This document shows, in pieces, positions 1-14,300 of a stretch of 64,000 bases of DNA. Made by a program: the position numbers and the translations under genes. The number at the start of each line of letters is the position of its first letter. Positions within the stretch are counted from its first letter, which is position 1. The notes beneath the pieces are model-generated. The model searched no databases. It was not told the origin of the DNA and was given only the letters and a program-made list of their open reading frames with translations. The stretch is from Epiperipatus broadwayi (lineage: Eukaryota > Onychophora > Udeonychophora > Euonychophora > Peripatidae). Location of the stretch: positions 3,045,909 to 3,109,908 of the forward strand of contig JAQFVV010000111.1 of assembly GCA_028023455.1 (NCBI GenBank). Direction: 5' to 3'.

Positions 1-2160
1 TCACATTGACCATGATTTTCACTCCATGAGAAAAGTATTTAAAAAAAATATTATCTGCTCATTAGCACACATACTTTAAAAATCCAACATGTAAATAGAA
101 TGTAAAAAAAAAAATGTTAGTAAAATTGAAAGAGCAAGTTTTAGAAAAGAGTTTTAAATTATTTTCTCCCCCTCCCTTCCAAGCGCTGAAATCTATACTG
201 AACTTGAAACAAAATAATCTAATATTCTAATACTACTCATTATTTCACATTCACTCCCAATTATACACATATAAAAATATTATTATGTATGTGCGTGTTT
301 TATCCCATAATAACAAAATATTATTAAAAACCAAAATAATAATAATATATCAGTTAAAATTAAAATCATAACACCATAAAAAAAATTGTTTTACACATTA
401 ATATTGTAAAATTAATAAACAAATAATTTTCATACATTCAAGGTCATTTATGAAGCTCAAAGTTATTTTTAGTAAGACATTCTTGTTTTTAATTGATCTG
501 AATAGTCTTTAAAAGTTCTTTAAATAAAATATACCACTTTATTGCTAAAATGTTTATTAAGACTGATATCATAAAGAAAATAAATATAAAAGGTCATATT
601 ACTGATCTTTTGTTTGTGGCGAATTTCCAAGGGTTCAAACTTGTCTTGTATATTGTCTAAATTTTTGCAGCTACCATTTCCATTTTATGTGGGAACAATC
701 TCTTTCTTGAGGTGTATAACTACTTGATGCTGGTGACTCTATTGAGGTTATTTGCTTTAGTGGACAATTTGGAAATCATTATATTAATTTTTCTTCTCTT
801 CCTGTCAAGCATGTGGATGAAATACAGCAGTTGTTTTCCCATTTATAAATTTTCTTGAGTTTAAAATCAGTTGTTGGAACAATTAATTGGACTTGATGGT
901 TAATATTTATCAGTAGATTAATTCATCTTCTTTGAATGCCGGTGAATGCTTTCTTCCTTCTATTAAAAACATCTTATTTATCTGGTCAGTTGAAAGGTGT
1001 AGAATATTATTTTAGACATCTTTTCTTTCCTATGTGATGTGCAGCTTCCCCAGATGGTCCGGAACCGATGGGACATACATATAATTTTTCTAGCAAGGCA
1101 TTTTTTTTATATTTTCAGCATTCAATTTGATAGTTTAACAATCTGAATCAATCACAATAATCTTAATAATAATTCAAGACAGCTTTTTATATCCAATTTT
1201 TAGCTAACTTAACCAATCAGAGATAGCATCACTTGCTATTTTTGGACAAATTTGTTTTAATTAGATCTCTAATTTATTTTCAACTATATTATTTTTCAAC
1301 TGAAAAGTTTAATCCTTTTTCCAGACACTTTTGTTTAAAAAAAAAATAGACTCAATCCTTATTTCCTTTCTTTTCTTTTTTTTCTTTCTTTTTAACATCC
1401 AGGTAACACTTCAAATCTTTGAGCTTCCTTCTTTAGATCTTGAGATAAGACAAAATTAGAGCTCTGACCCATTATAAGCTTCCAAAGTGAAAAACAATTA
1501 TTTACAAAAAAAAATTGCTACAAAGATTGATATCTGATTAAACAGATTTCCTCTTTTAACAAAAAAATTGTACAAAAAAAATAATTTGACAGATTTAATA
1601 CTTCCTTTTCTTTCAATATTTAGGAAATGTAAATTTTTGTATGTAATGTACACACATCCTTCATTCTTTCAAATCATTCATAAACTAACCTTAAATAATA
1701 TGATTGCTAGCTTAGTAATTATAACCCAATTATTTAATTAAATCTGTAACTTTTAAATCCCACTTATAATTAAAGAAAAGCAAAATAAAAGCATAGAATA
1801 AAATATTAGAATTGATCAAGCATAGGTTAGTTTTAAAGAAAGTTAAAATGTTTAATATTTGAAATATAAAACAATTAAATAATTTACACATACATTGCCT
1901 ATATGTATGCATTATAACTTTGCTTTTTAAAGAAAAATTAAATATTAAATAGTTTAAATGTGTGTATTACCTTTCTATCAACACACAAACAAGTAAAGCA
2001 TGTAATTGTTGACCCATTCTTTCTCTGTTTAAAGCTTTTAGAACTAGACCTTGTAGGGTTTGAACTTGGATGCCCTACAGCTTCATTTATGATTATATAA
2101 AAATGTGATGATGATTTTGTTTTACACTTTCTTACATGCACATTACTATAAATTTGACTA
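1..2160. other. A+T-rich stretch, no gene seen
   Basis: No open frame with protein-like composition, no RNA gene and no clear repeat pair was recognised here. The short open frames present are low-complexity and rich in Phe, Ile, Asn and Lys, as expected from A+T-rich non-coding DNA. Confidence 0.6.
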
Positions 2161-2359
2161 GTGACCAAATTGTAATGGCACAATATATATATATATATAG
2201 TATATATATATACATATTATATCATATCATTCATACACATGTCTATATATATTTATTTATATATATATATAATTAGTTTCCAACCAGTAACCACCTAAAC
2301 ATTCACAGTAAATATAGCAAACAATATTTCTAACTGCTGTCAAGGCAACCTTCACACCT

Positions 2360-2370
2360 TTTAATAGCAA

Positions 2371-2435
<65 letters not shown>

Positions 2436-2455
2436 ATAGCAAGAATATATATATA
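2360..2455. repeat. (TA)n microsatellite with duplicated flank
   Basis: An uninterrupted run of alternating TA occupies about 2372-2432. The same short flank, TTAATAGCAAGAATATAT, sits on both sides of the run, so the array probably expanded by duplication of its edge. A second, interrupted TA/TATT tract lies at 2182-2271. Confidence 0.9.
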
Positions 2456-4323
2456 AATAAAGTTGAGTAAAGAAAAGGGTGGTATCATTTTTCTTATCAA
2501 AATCTCTGTCATGTATCAAGGCCTGATCACTCTTCAGATTGCTGTTTAACATCTGATTGGCTGTCTGAGAAACAACACTAGGCACATGTGAAAAACTAGC
2601 AACCTTTCAATTTATTACTAATTTAATAATAACATGCGATTTAGACAAAAAGAGAAATGTAAATTTGTTTGAACTATAGTCACATTTTTTTTATCTTATG
2701 TCTCCAACATTGTATTAATAATAATTAAAAATAAAATACAGCAGACAATAAATAAAAACATGGATGATAATCATTATAGTTTTGGATTTGGAAAGAAAAC
2801 CCAATAATGGCATTAAGAATGATTTTGGGAAATATATGGCTTTCATTGACTTGGAATTTTGATAAGTGAATTAGAAAGTTTTATTTTAAGTAATGCAGAA
2901 TGTGGCTTTGATTGAAAGAACTAAAGGATGATTTGAATTTGCAAAAATCTGAAAGCACTGAAAGTAATGTGAGAAATAAATGTAGTATAAAAAGAGGCAT
3001 GAGATAGTGCTCAACTGTAAATAACTTGAAGGAAACAATCTTTTAAAAAAAAAAGAAATTTAAATTAACGTCAATCATATGGATTCTGATAAAGTAATAA
3101 ATAAAATATTTAAGCCATTAAATATTAAAGGCTAAATATATTAATAAAACTGTGACTAGGAATGAAAGAAAAAAACAAATAAAAAGAGTGTTAGATGTGT
3201 GGATACATTTTATGTCTAGAGCAAGTTTAGGAATTTTGTTACTTGGATAATGGAATGTCTTTCAGAAATCAAGAGATGAGTAATTCTGAAAAATTAAAGT
3301 TTTCTCTACTAAATAAATGTACTAATATCAATAATAGGACATTTTTTATAATCATAATTTGGAATATACTGACATATGGATTGAGATATATTGTTTGAAA
3401 AGTCAAAAAAGTATTAAGATGCAGCTTTGGATAAGTTTGATTAGAGCAACTTGGATAAAAGATAAGACTAATGATAAAGATATCGAGAGATGTTAATATG
3501 AAAAGAGAATTATTGACCCTGATAGAATTGAGGAAGATAAAATTCTTGGAACATTTGAGACCTAATATTTTTCTATATATTGTTTTGGAGAATATAGTTG
3601 GGAAGAAAGTTGAAGGATAGTTCAAGAATATCTTAATTTAAAAGTAAACATTTAAGCATGAGGACAGAATAATGTACCTATAGTAACAAGGCATTGCCTT
3701 TGATGAGATATGTAATTCTTAAAAGTCAGATGGGTATTTAGATATTTTAACAAAAAGATCAAACATAGATGGAAAACTATTGGAATCATTAATACATATC
3801 TGTTGTGTTGACTGTAAGGAATATTTTATCTTTCATTATTTCTACAAGTATGAAAAAATTTCATTGCAGCCAAATAAAAAAATGTTATGAATTTATTATA
3901 CTGGGGGAAAAAATTTCAAGAGGAATAATTCTCATTTCTGGAATTTTTACACAAATTCTGAGAATCAATGAGTTGCATTTTTAAACATACTTGTCTATAT
4001 ATTTATTGATAATTGTAATACAATCATGTAACAAAATTCACAAAATGCTGATAAAAAGTAAATAGCTTTTTAATCACTGAAATAATTACAGATATATTTT
4101 ATTTTAAGAATACTCCTATGATTAAGCATAGATGCCCAAATGATCAATGTTTTAACAAAATTCTGAAAATGTATACTACAAAAATAATTATGGTGTTGCT
4201 AATTTATTTATGACATAGAAAATATCGTAAGCTAAATCATTTTATACCTAAATATAAAAATTTAAAACATGGTTAATTGATTATTTGATTCCCTTATTTT
4301 CATAAATACATTACATTGCTTAT
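2456..4323. other. A+T-rich stretch, no gene seen
   Basis: Nothing recognisable as coding, structural RNA or a shared repeat was found. G+A-rich wording on the + strand around 2760-3660 gives a Phe/Ile/Leu-rich minus-strand open frame that does not look like a protein. Confidence 0.55.
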
Positions 4324-4338
4324 AATAAATTTGTTTTT

Positions 4339-4451
4339 GTTTTTTCCATATGTCATAGCATCGGCCGGGAGGCAAACCCACAACAACCATCCGCAACCAA
4401 CTGCTTGATTGTAAGGCGGCTGCGCTAACCTCTCGGCTAACAATGCTTGAC
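4339..4451 (-). mobile_element. tRNA-derived SINE, copy 1
   Basis: Read on the minus strand this begins CAAGCATTGTTAGCCGAGAG and contains a pol III A-box-like GTTAGCGCAGC and, about 40 nt later, a B-box-like GGGTTTGCCTCCC, followed by the conserved 3' wording GATGCTATGACATATG. It is bounded by a perfect 15-bp target-site duplication (AATAAATTTGTTTTT at 4324-4338 and 4452-4466), which shows retrotransposition. Four related copies lie at 31.07, 32.51, 45.12 and 54.56 kb. It is not a functional tRNA gene because no cloverleaf can be completed. Confidence 0.85.
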
Positions 4452-4466
4452 AATAAATTTGTTTTT

Positions 4467-6200
4467 ATTTCATTAAAATGAAACTTTCTAGACACTACCC
4501 AAGGATAAACTCATCTTTATTAAAAATATAAAGTACATGTAATATTAAATGCTAAATACTTTTTGTTCAAAATAACTTTATATAATATTAGTGTCATAAA
4601 GGAAATGGTTTTTAAAATTACAATAATATCACAATGTTTAATAATGTTACATCCATTGAAATTAAGTATTAATTTTCTTTTAATAATTTAAAATAATACA
4701 TAGATAAAAGGAAAGATGACAAAAACAGAATACAATAAAATTATATGCAAACAGAGCAGAGATAAGCAAAGTTCATTTAACCATGAAATACTTAAATAAA
4801 CCAACCACACTATATTTAGCAGATTAAAGAATAGAGCAGACTAACTATTTTTATGATTTTTGATGTAAATAAAACTAAATTTACCAAAATGGGTTGAAAT
4901 TTTGGAATGGAATTAATATTGATGCCAGATATAAGTATGAGTCAAATGATAAATATATAAATTGTTAACTTCCCAAAGCAATTATATGTATATGAAAAAA
5001 TGGCAGAGATGAAGAAACTGTTTTTAACCATGAACTAATTAAACAAATTTAACACATTACATTTAAAAATCACTAAAGTATAAAGTGAATCATTCATTCT
5101 TTATACATTTTAATGTAAATAAAGTAATTTTATAACTGATTAGGTCATGTTTGCAGCTGATATCAATATTAATCCCATTTCAAAATCTCAACACATTTGG
5201 CAAATTTAACTTTATTTATATTGAAAAACATAAAGAATGGCAGACAGTTCTATAATTTAGTTTGCTAAATGAAGTATTATGGATTAGTTTACTTTTTTAT
5301 TACTGGATGGAGTTTGGTCATCTTCATATACACTTAATTTCATGCAAAATTATTTAATAAAATTTTACATATATGTTAAAAAGTATATAAATACTTTTAA
5401 ATATTCTGATGCCAGTAAATATGTATTTCAATATCTCTGACAGAGAAAGCATTACTCACCCAACTCATAATTGTTGATTCATAAGAATTTTTTTCTCCAT
5501 GTTTTACTCTTTATATTAGTTGGATATCCATTTTCTATATGATAATTACATGATCTGTTAAATTGGCTATTGGACAGCTATGAAAAGGAAAAATCTTAAA
5601 TCTGTTTAGAACCTGAAATCAAATCTCTAAAAGGTGCTATGGCAGGCAATTTCTCTAACCATAGAATCATAAACCTTACACACATGCACCTATATATATA
5701 TATTGTCCCCTTATTAAAATGCGAAATCCTGAACAAAAGAATCCGGCTAACTAGGATATAACAACATTAAACTGTAATTGGGTTACATAAACAATGTCTA
5801 TTAAAATAATATTATTTTGACTAGCTCAAAATACATTATTAAAATACAATATCTAATAAAATAATATCTTTTAATAATTAAATATAAGAAATTTAATAGA
5901 CTAAATATAATAAAACTTATATTTACAATAAATATTTAGAGTTCTAATTAAATTACTTTATCCATTCATTTCAATAATACATTTAACTTATAAAATTGCT
6001 TAATATTATAAATAAAATATGGTTTTTCTATCATAATAATAAATATAATTATGAAACTCTTAACATGAGATATTTAGTAAGGTACACTGGCTTAAAAAAC
6101 ATTGAGGATATTCTCAGTGGCACAAGAATATTACCCTACCAAATTCACATAACAGAAATACTATGTAATATTATCATGCCTTAGATTCACACATATAATA
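4467..6200. other. A+T-rich stretch, no gene seen
   Basis: Two loosely similar passages around 4840-4970 and 5100-5220 suggest an old inverted duplication (TTTTGATGTAAATAAA and its complement-like wording), but divergence is high. No coding signal was seen. Confidence 0.5.
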
Positions 6201-6201
6201 A

Positions 6202-6315
6202 TAAATGAATGAATACTAACACTCAACCACATGATAAAGTCTTTGGAAAAGATATAATGGCCATTCTATCTTTTCCAAAGACTTTATCATGTGGTGTAGT
6301 ATTCATTCATTTATA
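6202..6315. repeat. Inverted repeat (strong hairpin)
   Basis: A perfect 28-bp arm (6227-6254, starting CCACATGATAAAGTC) faces its complement at 6267-6294 across a 12-nt loop. Beyond a small asymmetric gap the arms continue with ATAAATGAATGAATACTA on the left and its complement on the right, giving arms of about 50 bp. The right arm runs directly into a repeat that recurs at 48.5 kb, so this hairpin is probably two head-to-head copies of the end of that repeat. Confidence 0.85.
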
Positions 6316-6410
6316 GTTAAAATCTTCAAAGTGCATGGCAACAGCGTAATGCTGTGTTAAATATTACGGTTTACAAACATCGCACTATAAAAAAAATGAT
6401 TTATTTACAT
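6294..6410. repeat. Dispersed repeat, copy A (partner at 48.5 kb)
   Basis: From GTAGTATTCATTCATTTATA to GATTTATTTACAT this stretch matches 48507-48620 almost base for base. The core holds a short hairpin, ACAGC GTAAT GCTGT. It is a small non-coding interspersed element of unknown class, with the hairpin arm at 6227-6294 attached to its left edge. Confidence 0.75.
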
Positions 6411-9090
6411 ATAATAATACTAAAATATGATTTATAAATTTATTATAGACATAAAAATAAATTATTTAATATTCCTTTAATAAAAATACTAATTGGACAT
6501 TTAACATTAACTAATAATTTCTTACTTATCATCTTTCAATATAAAATATATAATTCTTCAAAATAATAATAATAATCAACTCAGGTTTATTTCTAACAAA
6601 CTAATAATAAAATGAATTAATTAACACCCTGTAGTGAAATATGATGAGAGATTTCACATGACATCTAACTACTCTTACAAAATAATAACAATAAACAATT
6701 AAAGCAACTTAATGACTCTCAACATTAAATCTATTTAATAATTAAAGTTTAACAATAAAACATAAATAATACAAGAAATTTTAATTAAAACATTGTACAA
6801 TCTCTTTTTGTCTAATGTGGCATTTTTAAAAAATATAATGTACTTGAATATTATGGCAATATCAAGTATATCTGTGTTGTATCAGTTTAAAAATAATTAC
6901 CAATGATCATACCTTCTACGATAATAATAACAACAATATACTTTGTTACTCAATCAAATATCATAGAAATAATATTTAAGTAATCTTTAGGGATCATGTG
7001 CCAAATAAGTAATATTTCAAATTATTAATTTCTGTGGATTATGCATTTAGAATGAAAAATCAAATAAACAATATGCAGATAAATCACAACTCGACTAGAA
7101 TATAAGTTTCAAAAACAGTTAATAAATTTATTTATAAATTAATAATATTATACTATTACAATAAATTTATAACATATTATTAAAAAAATATTTACAAAAT
7201 AAGAATTGACATTATTTAACATTAAAAAAATATTTATAGTAAATCTTACCAATAAATAACAAAAAATAAAATAAGACAACCTTTACTCCAGCCATTTCAA
7301 ATAAAATAAAAACTTACAACAGTAATGACAATATATTATTCTCATTCAGTAAATGTAATAATATAATATTCTATTATTTTGTATTGGGATCAGTTACAAT
7401 AAATTTCCCAATTTCTAAGAAAACTTAATATTACACTTATGCTATTATAAAATATGATGTAATGCATCAATATAACCTTATATTTAAAATACACTTCTTA
7501 AAATTCAACAAATAAAATATTAAAAAAAAATAATTAAAGACTTTCTTTGGAGTTTAGCAAAGTATCATCTCAATATTTGAATATCTGAAAATTTAAATAA
7601 AAATATGAATATTTCCCTCTATAAAATTAACTATTTATGCAAAATATTTAAATAAATAATTTCATAAATTTTTGTAACTTAAATGGGTTTAAATTATTTA
7701 TAATAAATTTTAAAGAACTATCCATAAATTATTATGCTTGACATTTGTATTTTTTTTGTTTTTATACTCTTACATTCATAATATCATTCAAAATCATTTT
7801 CACTATTCTGACATTAAATATGCATCTATTTAAGCTAAGCAATCTCTAATACTTGTAGGAACATCAGTAATTCCTCTCTTATGTTATATACTATGACAAT
7901 AATCAATCATCTCAACACCATTTGCAAAGAAATTTCTATTTACTTCATCTTGCCCTTGTCAACTTCAAATGGTTTAGCCATTATTTTATCAACTTATAAA
8001 ACTATCTTTTATGATTATTTCTGTGGTGATAGATAGTGATTGAAGTATAGGGTATGGAATAATAACAAGAATGACTCAAATGATATAAGATAATATCATC
8101 ATGGATACAGTGCAAAATCATAATAATAGGTCTATATTCACCAGGCACCTAAGATTCAAGTCATGGCTCTATTATAGCACTTATGATAAGGAAATGCAAT
8201 TGTCCATGGAAAATGATATACAGCCCTATATCATCTGTATATTTTAATAACTTTATGAAAATGTAGTTCACATATGACAGTTTTCAACATATTCCTAACA
8301 CCTAGGATTTCATATGAATATTACTCTTCTGACCACCATACTACATCTTCCACACTGAATAACTCATTTAGCATCATAAAATATACAAACTGCATTGTAA
8401 AATAATTTCCAAAACAATAATATTAAAGAAACAACACAGATCTAAATTCATTTCAAGATGTTTTTCTTTAAAGTTTTTAAATACGAATGATCTTTATAAA
8501 AAAACACATTAGTACTATACATTTATTTATTTGTTATTATATAATTTAGAGATCAGTATTATATCTTTCTCTGCATTTCAACAGATAACACTCATAAAAA
8601 TAACAATAATGTAACAATGTTATATAATGTATGCATATTCATGCATTCTCATTAAACAAATATTTAAAATATCCTTGGATGTTTCAAAACATTGAGTTGA
8701 ATTCATCAATTATTTTAAAGAAATACACATAATGATAATTCTATCTCCAGTTTATTTAATTGATTAATATTAAATTCAAGCAATATGAAATACTAATTTT
8801 AAATACTAATTAAGATGTATCATTAAAAATATTATCAATAAAAGAAATTACCAATGATCTCAACAATTATTAAGATCATTTATGGTGATTCACTTTTTGG
8901 TCCATACATTCAGAAAAACCAATTATGATTGTAATTTACCTTATTCAGAAAATTATTTTCTGAATACCCATTTTTTTATTTAACATACTACTAATAATAA
9001 AAGTTAATCTATTTTAAGACTAAATTTAAAATAATAACAACAGGTTAGTTTTTTTAAAAAAATGTAATATTCTAAATATTAACATTAAAC
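6411..9090. other. A+T-rich stretch, no gene seen
   Basis: Very A+T-rich sequence with many ATAATAAT-type runs. No coding, RNA or clear repeat feature was recognised. Confidence 0.55.
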
Positions 9091-9290
9091 TTAATATAAA
9101 AATGATAAAGTTTTAAAGTCAAGAAAAGATATTTTTCTCTCCTTCTGCTCGTAAGCTGAATGCCTGTCAGGAATTTTCTCCTGTTGCCTAGTAATAAGTG
9201 GAAAGCTTTGCACACAATCATACTCCTGTCTTGGTATCATTTGAAGATATGTACAAATAATGATAAAATCCAAGAAGAATATTAACCATC
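9091..9290 (-). CDS. Possible 3' exon of an unrecognised membrane protein
   Basis: On the minus strand a good acceptor, TTTTATCTTTTCAG, ends just before 9290. It is followed by about 65 open codons: a hydrophobic stretch (WLIFFLDFIIICTYLQ), then a polar tail rich in Q, E, R and K (for example PRQEYDCVQSFPL), ending at a stop at 9091-9093. Composition is less A+T-skewed than the surroundings. An adjacent minus-strand open frame at 9313-9516 (DGDANIIYATF, LPLLYTMTKING) ends near a GTATGT and could be a preceding exon, but the phases do not join cleanly. I do not recognise the family. It may be chance or a decayed exon. Confidence 0.25.
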
Positions 9291-9516
9291 CTGAAAAGAT
9301 AAAATGTATATTTCAGTCCTGTCTAAAAATTTTATCCAAGCATGTAATATCTTCATAAAATAATATTTCAAGAATCCATTTTATGTGAAAATATGTGTTT
9401 TTCCTAAGTACATACTTTCCATTAATTTTGGTCATTGTATATAGCAGAGGTAATGTAATAAATGTAGCATAAATAATATTTGCATCTCCATCAGTCAAAA
9501 ACATTAGTGAAAACAT

Positions 9517-11295
9517 TATATAATATAAATTATTTATTAATATGTATATTAGCAGACATGTAGTTTATAAATAAAAATAAATCTTTCTTTAAAAGATTTA
9601 TAATTTTATCCTTTCAATATGTATATCTTTTCATTAAACATTTTTCTAAGTAAATGACAGCTATATTATTCAAACATTTATTAATTGATATAATTTCACT
9701 TTTTTAAAATGTATTATAAGTCGTTTATTACAGATAAAATCATTTTGGACTATATAACTTATTTATTGATTTAACCAATAACAAGTCTTTTTAAAAGCAT
9801 AAAAGACATTCAAAAGTAATCTTCAATCTATCTTTAAATATATCATTTTTAAATGTAAGTCCATTTAGATTATTTTAAAGACAAATTAAATGTAACCCAT
9901 TATTATCAATTATATAATAAACAGTTACTCTATTATATCATAAAATAAATATTTTAAATTCAATTTTTAAACTTAGATGCAGAATCTTAATTTTCTTTTC
10001 TTTCTTTCAAATTTAATACTACAATAATGATTTTTGATAATTATCTGATTACTCTTAATTAACTTTAATAAATTAGTTTCATTGTAAAATGGTAAAGTTA
10101 TTGCAAATAAATGTCCACTCACTCAGATATACTTATTCATAAAAATTTCAAAGTTCTTACATAAATCTTCTCCAATCTTATTATATTTTTTGACATTTGG
10201 TGTTCATTGACCCAATATTTAGATAACTATTATTGTGTTCCATAGAATTATTGTGGCCCTAAGCTAAGTTTTAAAAAAATAGTCTGATAGGGAAATTTGG
10301 TGATTTAGTGAACCATTATTTAAATAGTTATTTCAATTATATTTTTAAACACTTTTAAATAAAAATAATGATAATTTAAAAGAAATTACTATTACTACAA
10401 TATAAAAAAATAAAAGTTATAAATTTCAAACTACATTTGTCTTATTCCTAATTTGAATCATTTAATCTGAATCTGTAAATCACTGTCTAGACTGGCTTCA
10501 ACCTCTGTTCTTATACTAGCCTTAATCCAATGATTTTAGTAATCAATACTACTTGTAAAAATTTGCTAATTTACATAACTACATGAATATCATTTTTACA
10601 ATTAAGTTTTAAAATTATGAATCATCAATTATTAACCATGATCAAATTATTCAATACTTTAAATATTAAATATTTTTATTTAAAAAATTAAATATCCTTA
10701 TTAAAATAATTTTTAATATTTTAAATAACCTGAAATTGACTTAAAATAAAATATTACACTGAAATAAAATAATAATTTTAATTATTACTTTTAAAATATT
10801 ATCTCTAGACTTTATATTTATTATTATTATATATCAAATTTTTGTTAACAAGTTAAAATTAAAGTTTTCTTTTTCTAACTTTTGAAAGCTCATTCAAATT
10901 CACACAAACACCTCTAATCGTGTGATACTTTTAGCACATTTTAAACTAATATTAAATTAACTGGCATTTAAATAATATTTTAAACAAAAATAATTACTTT
11001 AAACATAGTATATAAAATATTTACTGCTATAGTTAAGCTATTATATAGCTGTAGTAGTTTTTAAATATAATAAACAAAATTAATACTATCTTTTAAAAAA
11101 TTTATTGTATCATTTTATTATTTAATTTATTTCAAAATGAGTTCAAACTATCTAATATATTTTTATAAACTCCTATCTACTAAGTTTGAACCCCTACTAC
11201 CTATAATATCAAAATTATATGATAGAAATAAACCTAAATTTAATTTTTTTATATAGCTGCTTATCTAATCTTATGTAACTATCTGTACCAAATGT
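9517..11295. other. A+T-rich stretch, no gene seen
   Basis: No coding, RNA or repeat feature recognised. Confidence 0.55.
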
Positions 11296-11296
11296 A

Positions 11297-11331
11297 AAGG
11301 GTACAATATATATATATATATTGTGCCCTTT
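11297..11331. repeat. Short palindrome around a TA microsatellite
   Basis: AAGGGTACAATATA on the left faces TATATTGTGCCCTT on the right, making a near-perfect hairpin of about 17 bp per arm. The wording GGGTACAATATATA recurs beside the TA array at 15415, so the flank seems linked to TA arrays. Confidence 0.6.
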
Positions 11332-11334
11332 TGT

Positions 11335-14300
11335 ATGGGTCACCATCTAATTTTTGTGCTAAATTATTAAAAATTTTAAATTTAAGATATATTTGAATAT
11401 GTGATGTTAATTTTGCTTATGGTAATATTTCAAGGGGTTTAATTAAGGCAATCTATGAGTATTTGATATGTGAAATTGTGCTGATATAAAGAGAGACATT
11501 TTAAATGATGATGATTATAATATATAATTGGGAAAAATGGCCATAATCAATACTGCATTAATATATTTAGTAAATAGGTATTTAAAGCTAAAAGTGTTTA
11601 AAAGACAAGTTAAAATTAAATGCATATATTTATTGTTGATAAAATAATATTATAAGAGAATATAAATATTATTATAAGTACTTAAATAGAAGATTAATAT
11701 TTGATTTTAATAGTATTGGATAATTATTTTAAAATCTATTATAATATCTTATTTATTTGAAAAATATTTATTTTAAAAAATGCAATTGTTAGTTATTTTT
11801 AGATTATGAGAAGCATTTCTTTTATTGTAAAAAAAAAAAAAAAACAGATGTTAGTTAAATATACACAAACATGCTTGGAAGTTATTTAGTAAAGTTGCAA
11901 AACTATTTTAAAAATCATGTTGTAAATTTATAAATAATACGTGAGTTATCACGAGATAAAAATAAAGATATTTAATGTAGAATATTAAATCTGATTTTAA
12001 AATATTGTTTTAAAAATATAACGATAAAAAATACTTAGTTTATTTAAAAATAATCTTATAAAAGTAAAATTAAAATCAATAAATAAGAATATTTTAAAAT
12101 ATTTAGTGGATTTAAATAAATGATAAGGATTATTTTAAAATTTGATAAGTAATAAATATTAAATATTAAATAAGTCATTATTTATTTTTAATTTGTTTTG
12201 TAAATAGTAAATAAGCCACAAATGATTGTTTAACTACCAATCAAATGGAGTTTCTTCCGTATAAAACTTGTTCAATTGTTAGGAGAGGACTCTTGATTGA
12301 ATTTTCAAGTTAATTGTGCTATTAAAAAAATAGCTAAATAAATTTATAGACGCTTTTAAAATCATTTTTTTAAAATTATAAGAGTGTCATTGTAAATAAT
12401 TTATAAAAGTTTTAAATGATAACCTCAGTGTTAATTTAATTTCCCCTATCATCTCTCTATATAAGCCAATTTACAACAAATAGTCATGGGAACATCATAT
12501 ATAGTGAAAATATATCAAACTTTACCTTAGAAATATGACAAACCTGGATAGTTCGAAATTTACAAGATGGAGAAAAGTAGTATTTTGGATAGTATATAAT
12601 TTTAAAAGCTAATTACTATTGCCTATTAGAAAATAGATATTTTAAAGAATAAATACTTTTGTAAAGAAAGTATTTTCAAGCTATAAATTTAAAAATATAT
12701 CTTAAGTAAAGATATTAAAAATGAAAGTAGTTTTATAAAACTTTCTTTTAAGCTTTATGTTTAAAGACTAATGTTGATAATTTTAAAACAAGCAATTGAA
12801 ATATAATTACTAAAAATCTTAATATAATGGGATATTATATTGAAATAATTAACCGGTTTATAAATAAAGACTATTCTTACCTAGTTTTTTAAAAAATCCA
12901 ATAATATGTGACCCCAGTTAATTTAAAATAATTAAATGATAATTTTTTCAAAACTATAGACTAATTTAGAAATAATAACTTTAAATAATTTTAAGGAACT
13001 ACCGGAGCCTATAAACTATTTTAATTTTATTTTATTTCTTATGGAAAAATAACTTTTATTTTTTTAAAAAAACTTTTTTCATAAACTTTTAAAAAACACG
13101 TGACCAAACAAAATGTGTTTAATGAATATTGCCACGATAAAGAACTTTATGGTGAAAAGGAAACATCCTGGAATTATAATATGAATTTTTTTATTTATCT
13201 AATATAAAAGTAAATAGTATTAATCTATTAAAAATAAGATAGGTACATTTCTTAAAATAATAACTAAAGTAATATAATAATAATGCATAAGTTTATTTTA
13301 TAATTAATATAAAACAATATTTAAAGAATGACAGTGTAAATGTGAATTATTTTATGAACTGTAATTCCAAGAATATTGAAGATGGACTGTACATTAAGTC
13401 ATTATTGATGGTAAAAATTGTATAATAATAATAATTTTAATGTATTTAATATTTTTCTTTAGACAACCGAATGATATTTATTTTAAGAGTATGAATATTT
13501 TAAAAATACACACACTTATATTCATAACATTTTATTTAAATATCATAATTTGAATTTATGATATAAATATGAACAACATTACATAAGAAGCTTAGAAATA
13601 ATTATATGATTCTTTCGTAAATAAATTTTGATTTTTATTTTTATTATTATTATGTTGGAGTATTAGAATTATATTTATTATTCATACAAGTAATTATTTT
13701 ATTTCAAGTTAGGAAGAGATCTCAAAGTCTATATTTTATTTTTTTATTTTATTGGATAAATTAAGTTAAGTTTTATGTAGAAGTTTATATTTGAATTGAA
13801 GATTTACCGAATATAGATAATGAATTATAAATAGTTTTGGATAATTAGTATTTATTTAAAATTGATGATTGTTTTCCCGGAAAGTTTAAATAAGTTTAGA
13901 GGATGTTTTGTAGATAGAAAGTTATTAAGAAGGAGTAGAATAACACATAAAGTAAAGTAATAATTTTACATAGAAAAGAATCATAGAATTTATCTAATAT
14001 AATACTTTATGAATTTGAAATTAATGAATAATTTAAATATTATTATTTAACAGTACATATAGTAAGCATATTTGTAAAACATGTAGCAAAATTGCATTAA
14101 GTGAAATATAAAATTGTAACAATTTTTGTTATTACATTACAAAAATACATTGATTTCTATATTATGATATTAAAGTAGTACTAATAATAAAGGAACACAT
14201 GCTAATACATGATGAAATGAATAATAATAATACTTAATTGATGTAGCGATTTAATTATTAAAGTTTAATTGTTTACATATGCTACATAAACAGTATTTAC

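Noticed and set aside
4339-4451. Functional tRNA gene
   Set aside because: A- and B-box-like strings are present, but a cloverleaf and acceptor stem cannot be completed, and the target duplications show a SINE.
4262-4495. Minus-strand open frame of 77 codons
   Set aside because: Its centre is the SINE sequence and its flanks are the SINE target duplication. It does not represent a protein.
5996-6184. Plus-strand open frame of 62 codons
   Set aside because: Composition is that of A+T-rich non-coding DNA, with no motif, homologous copy or splice support.
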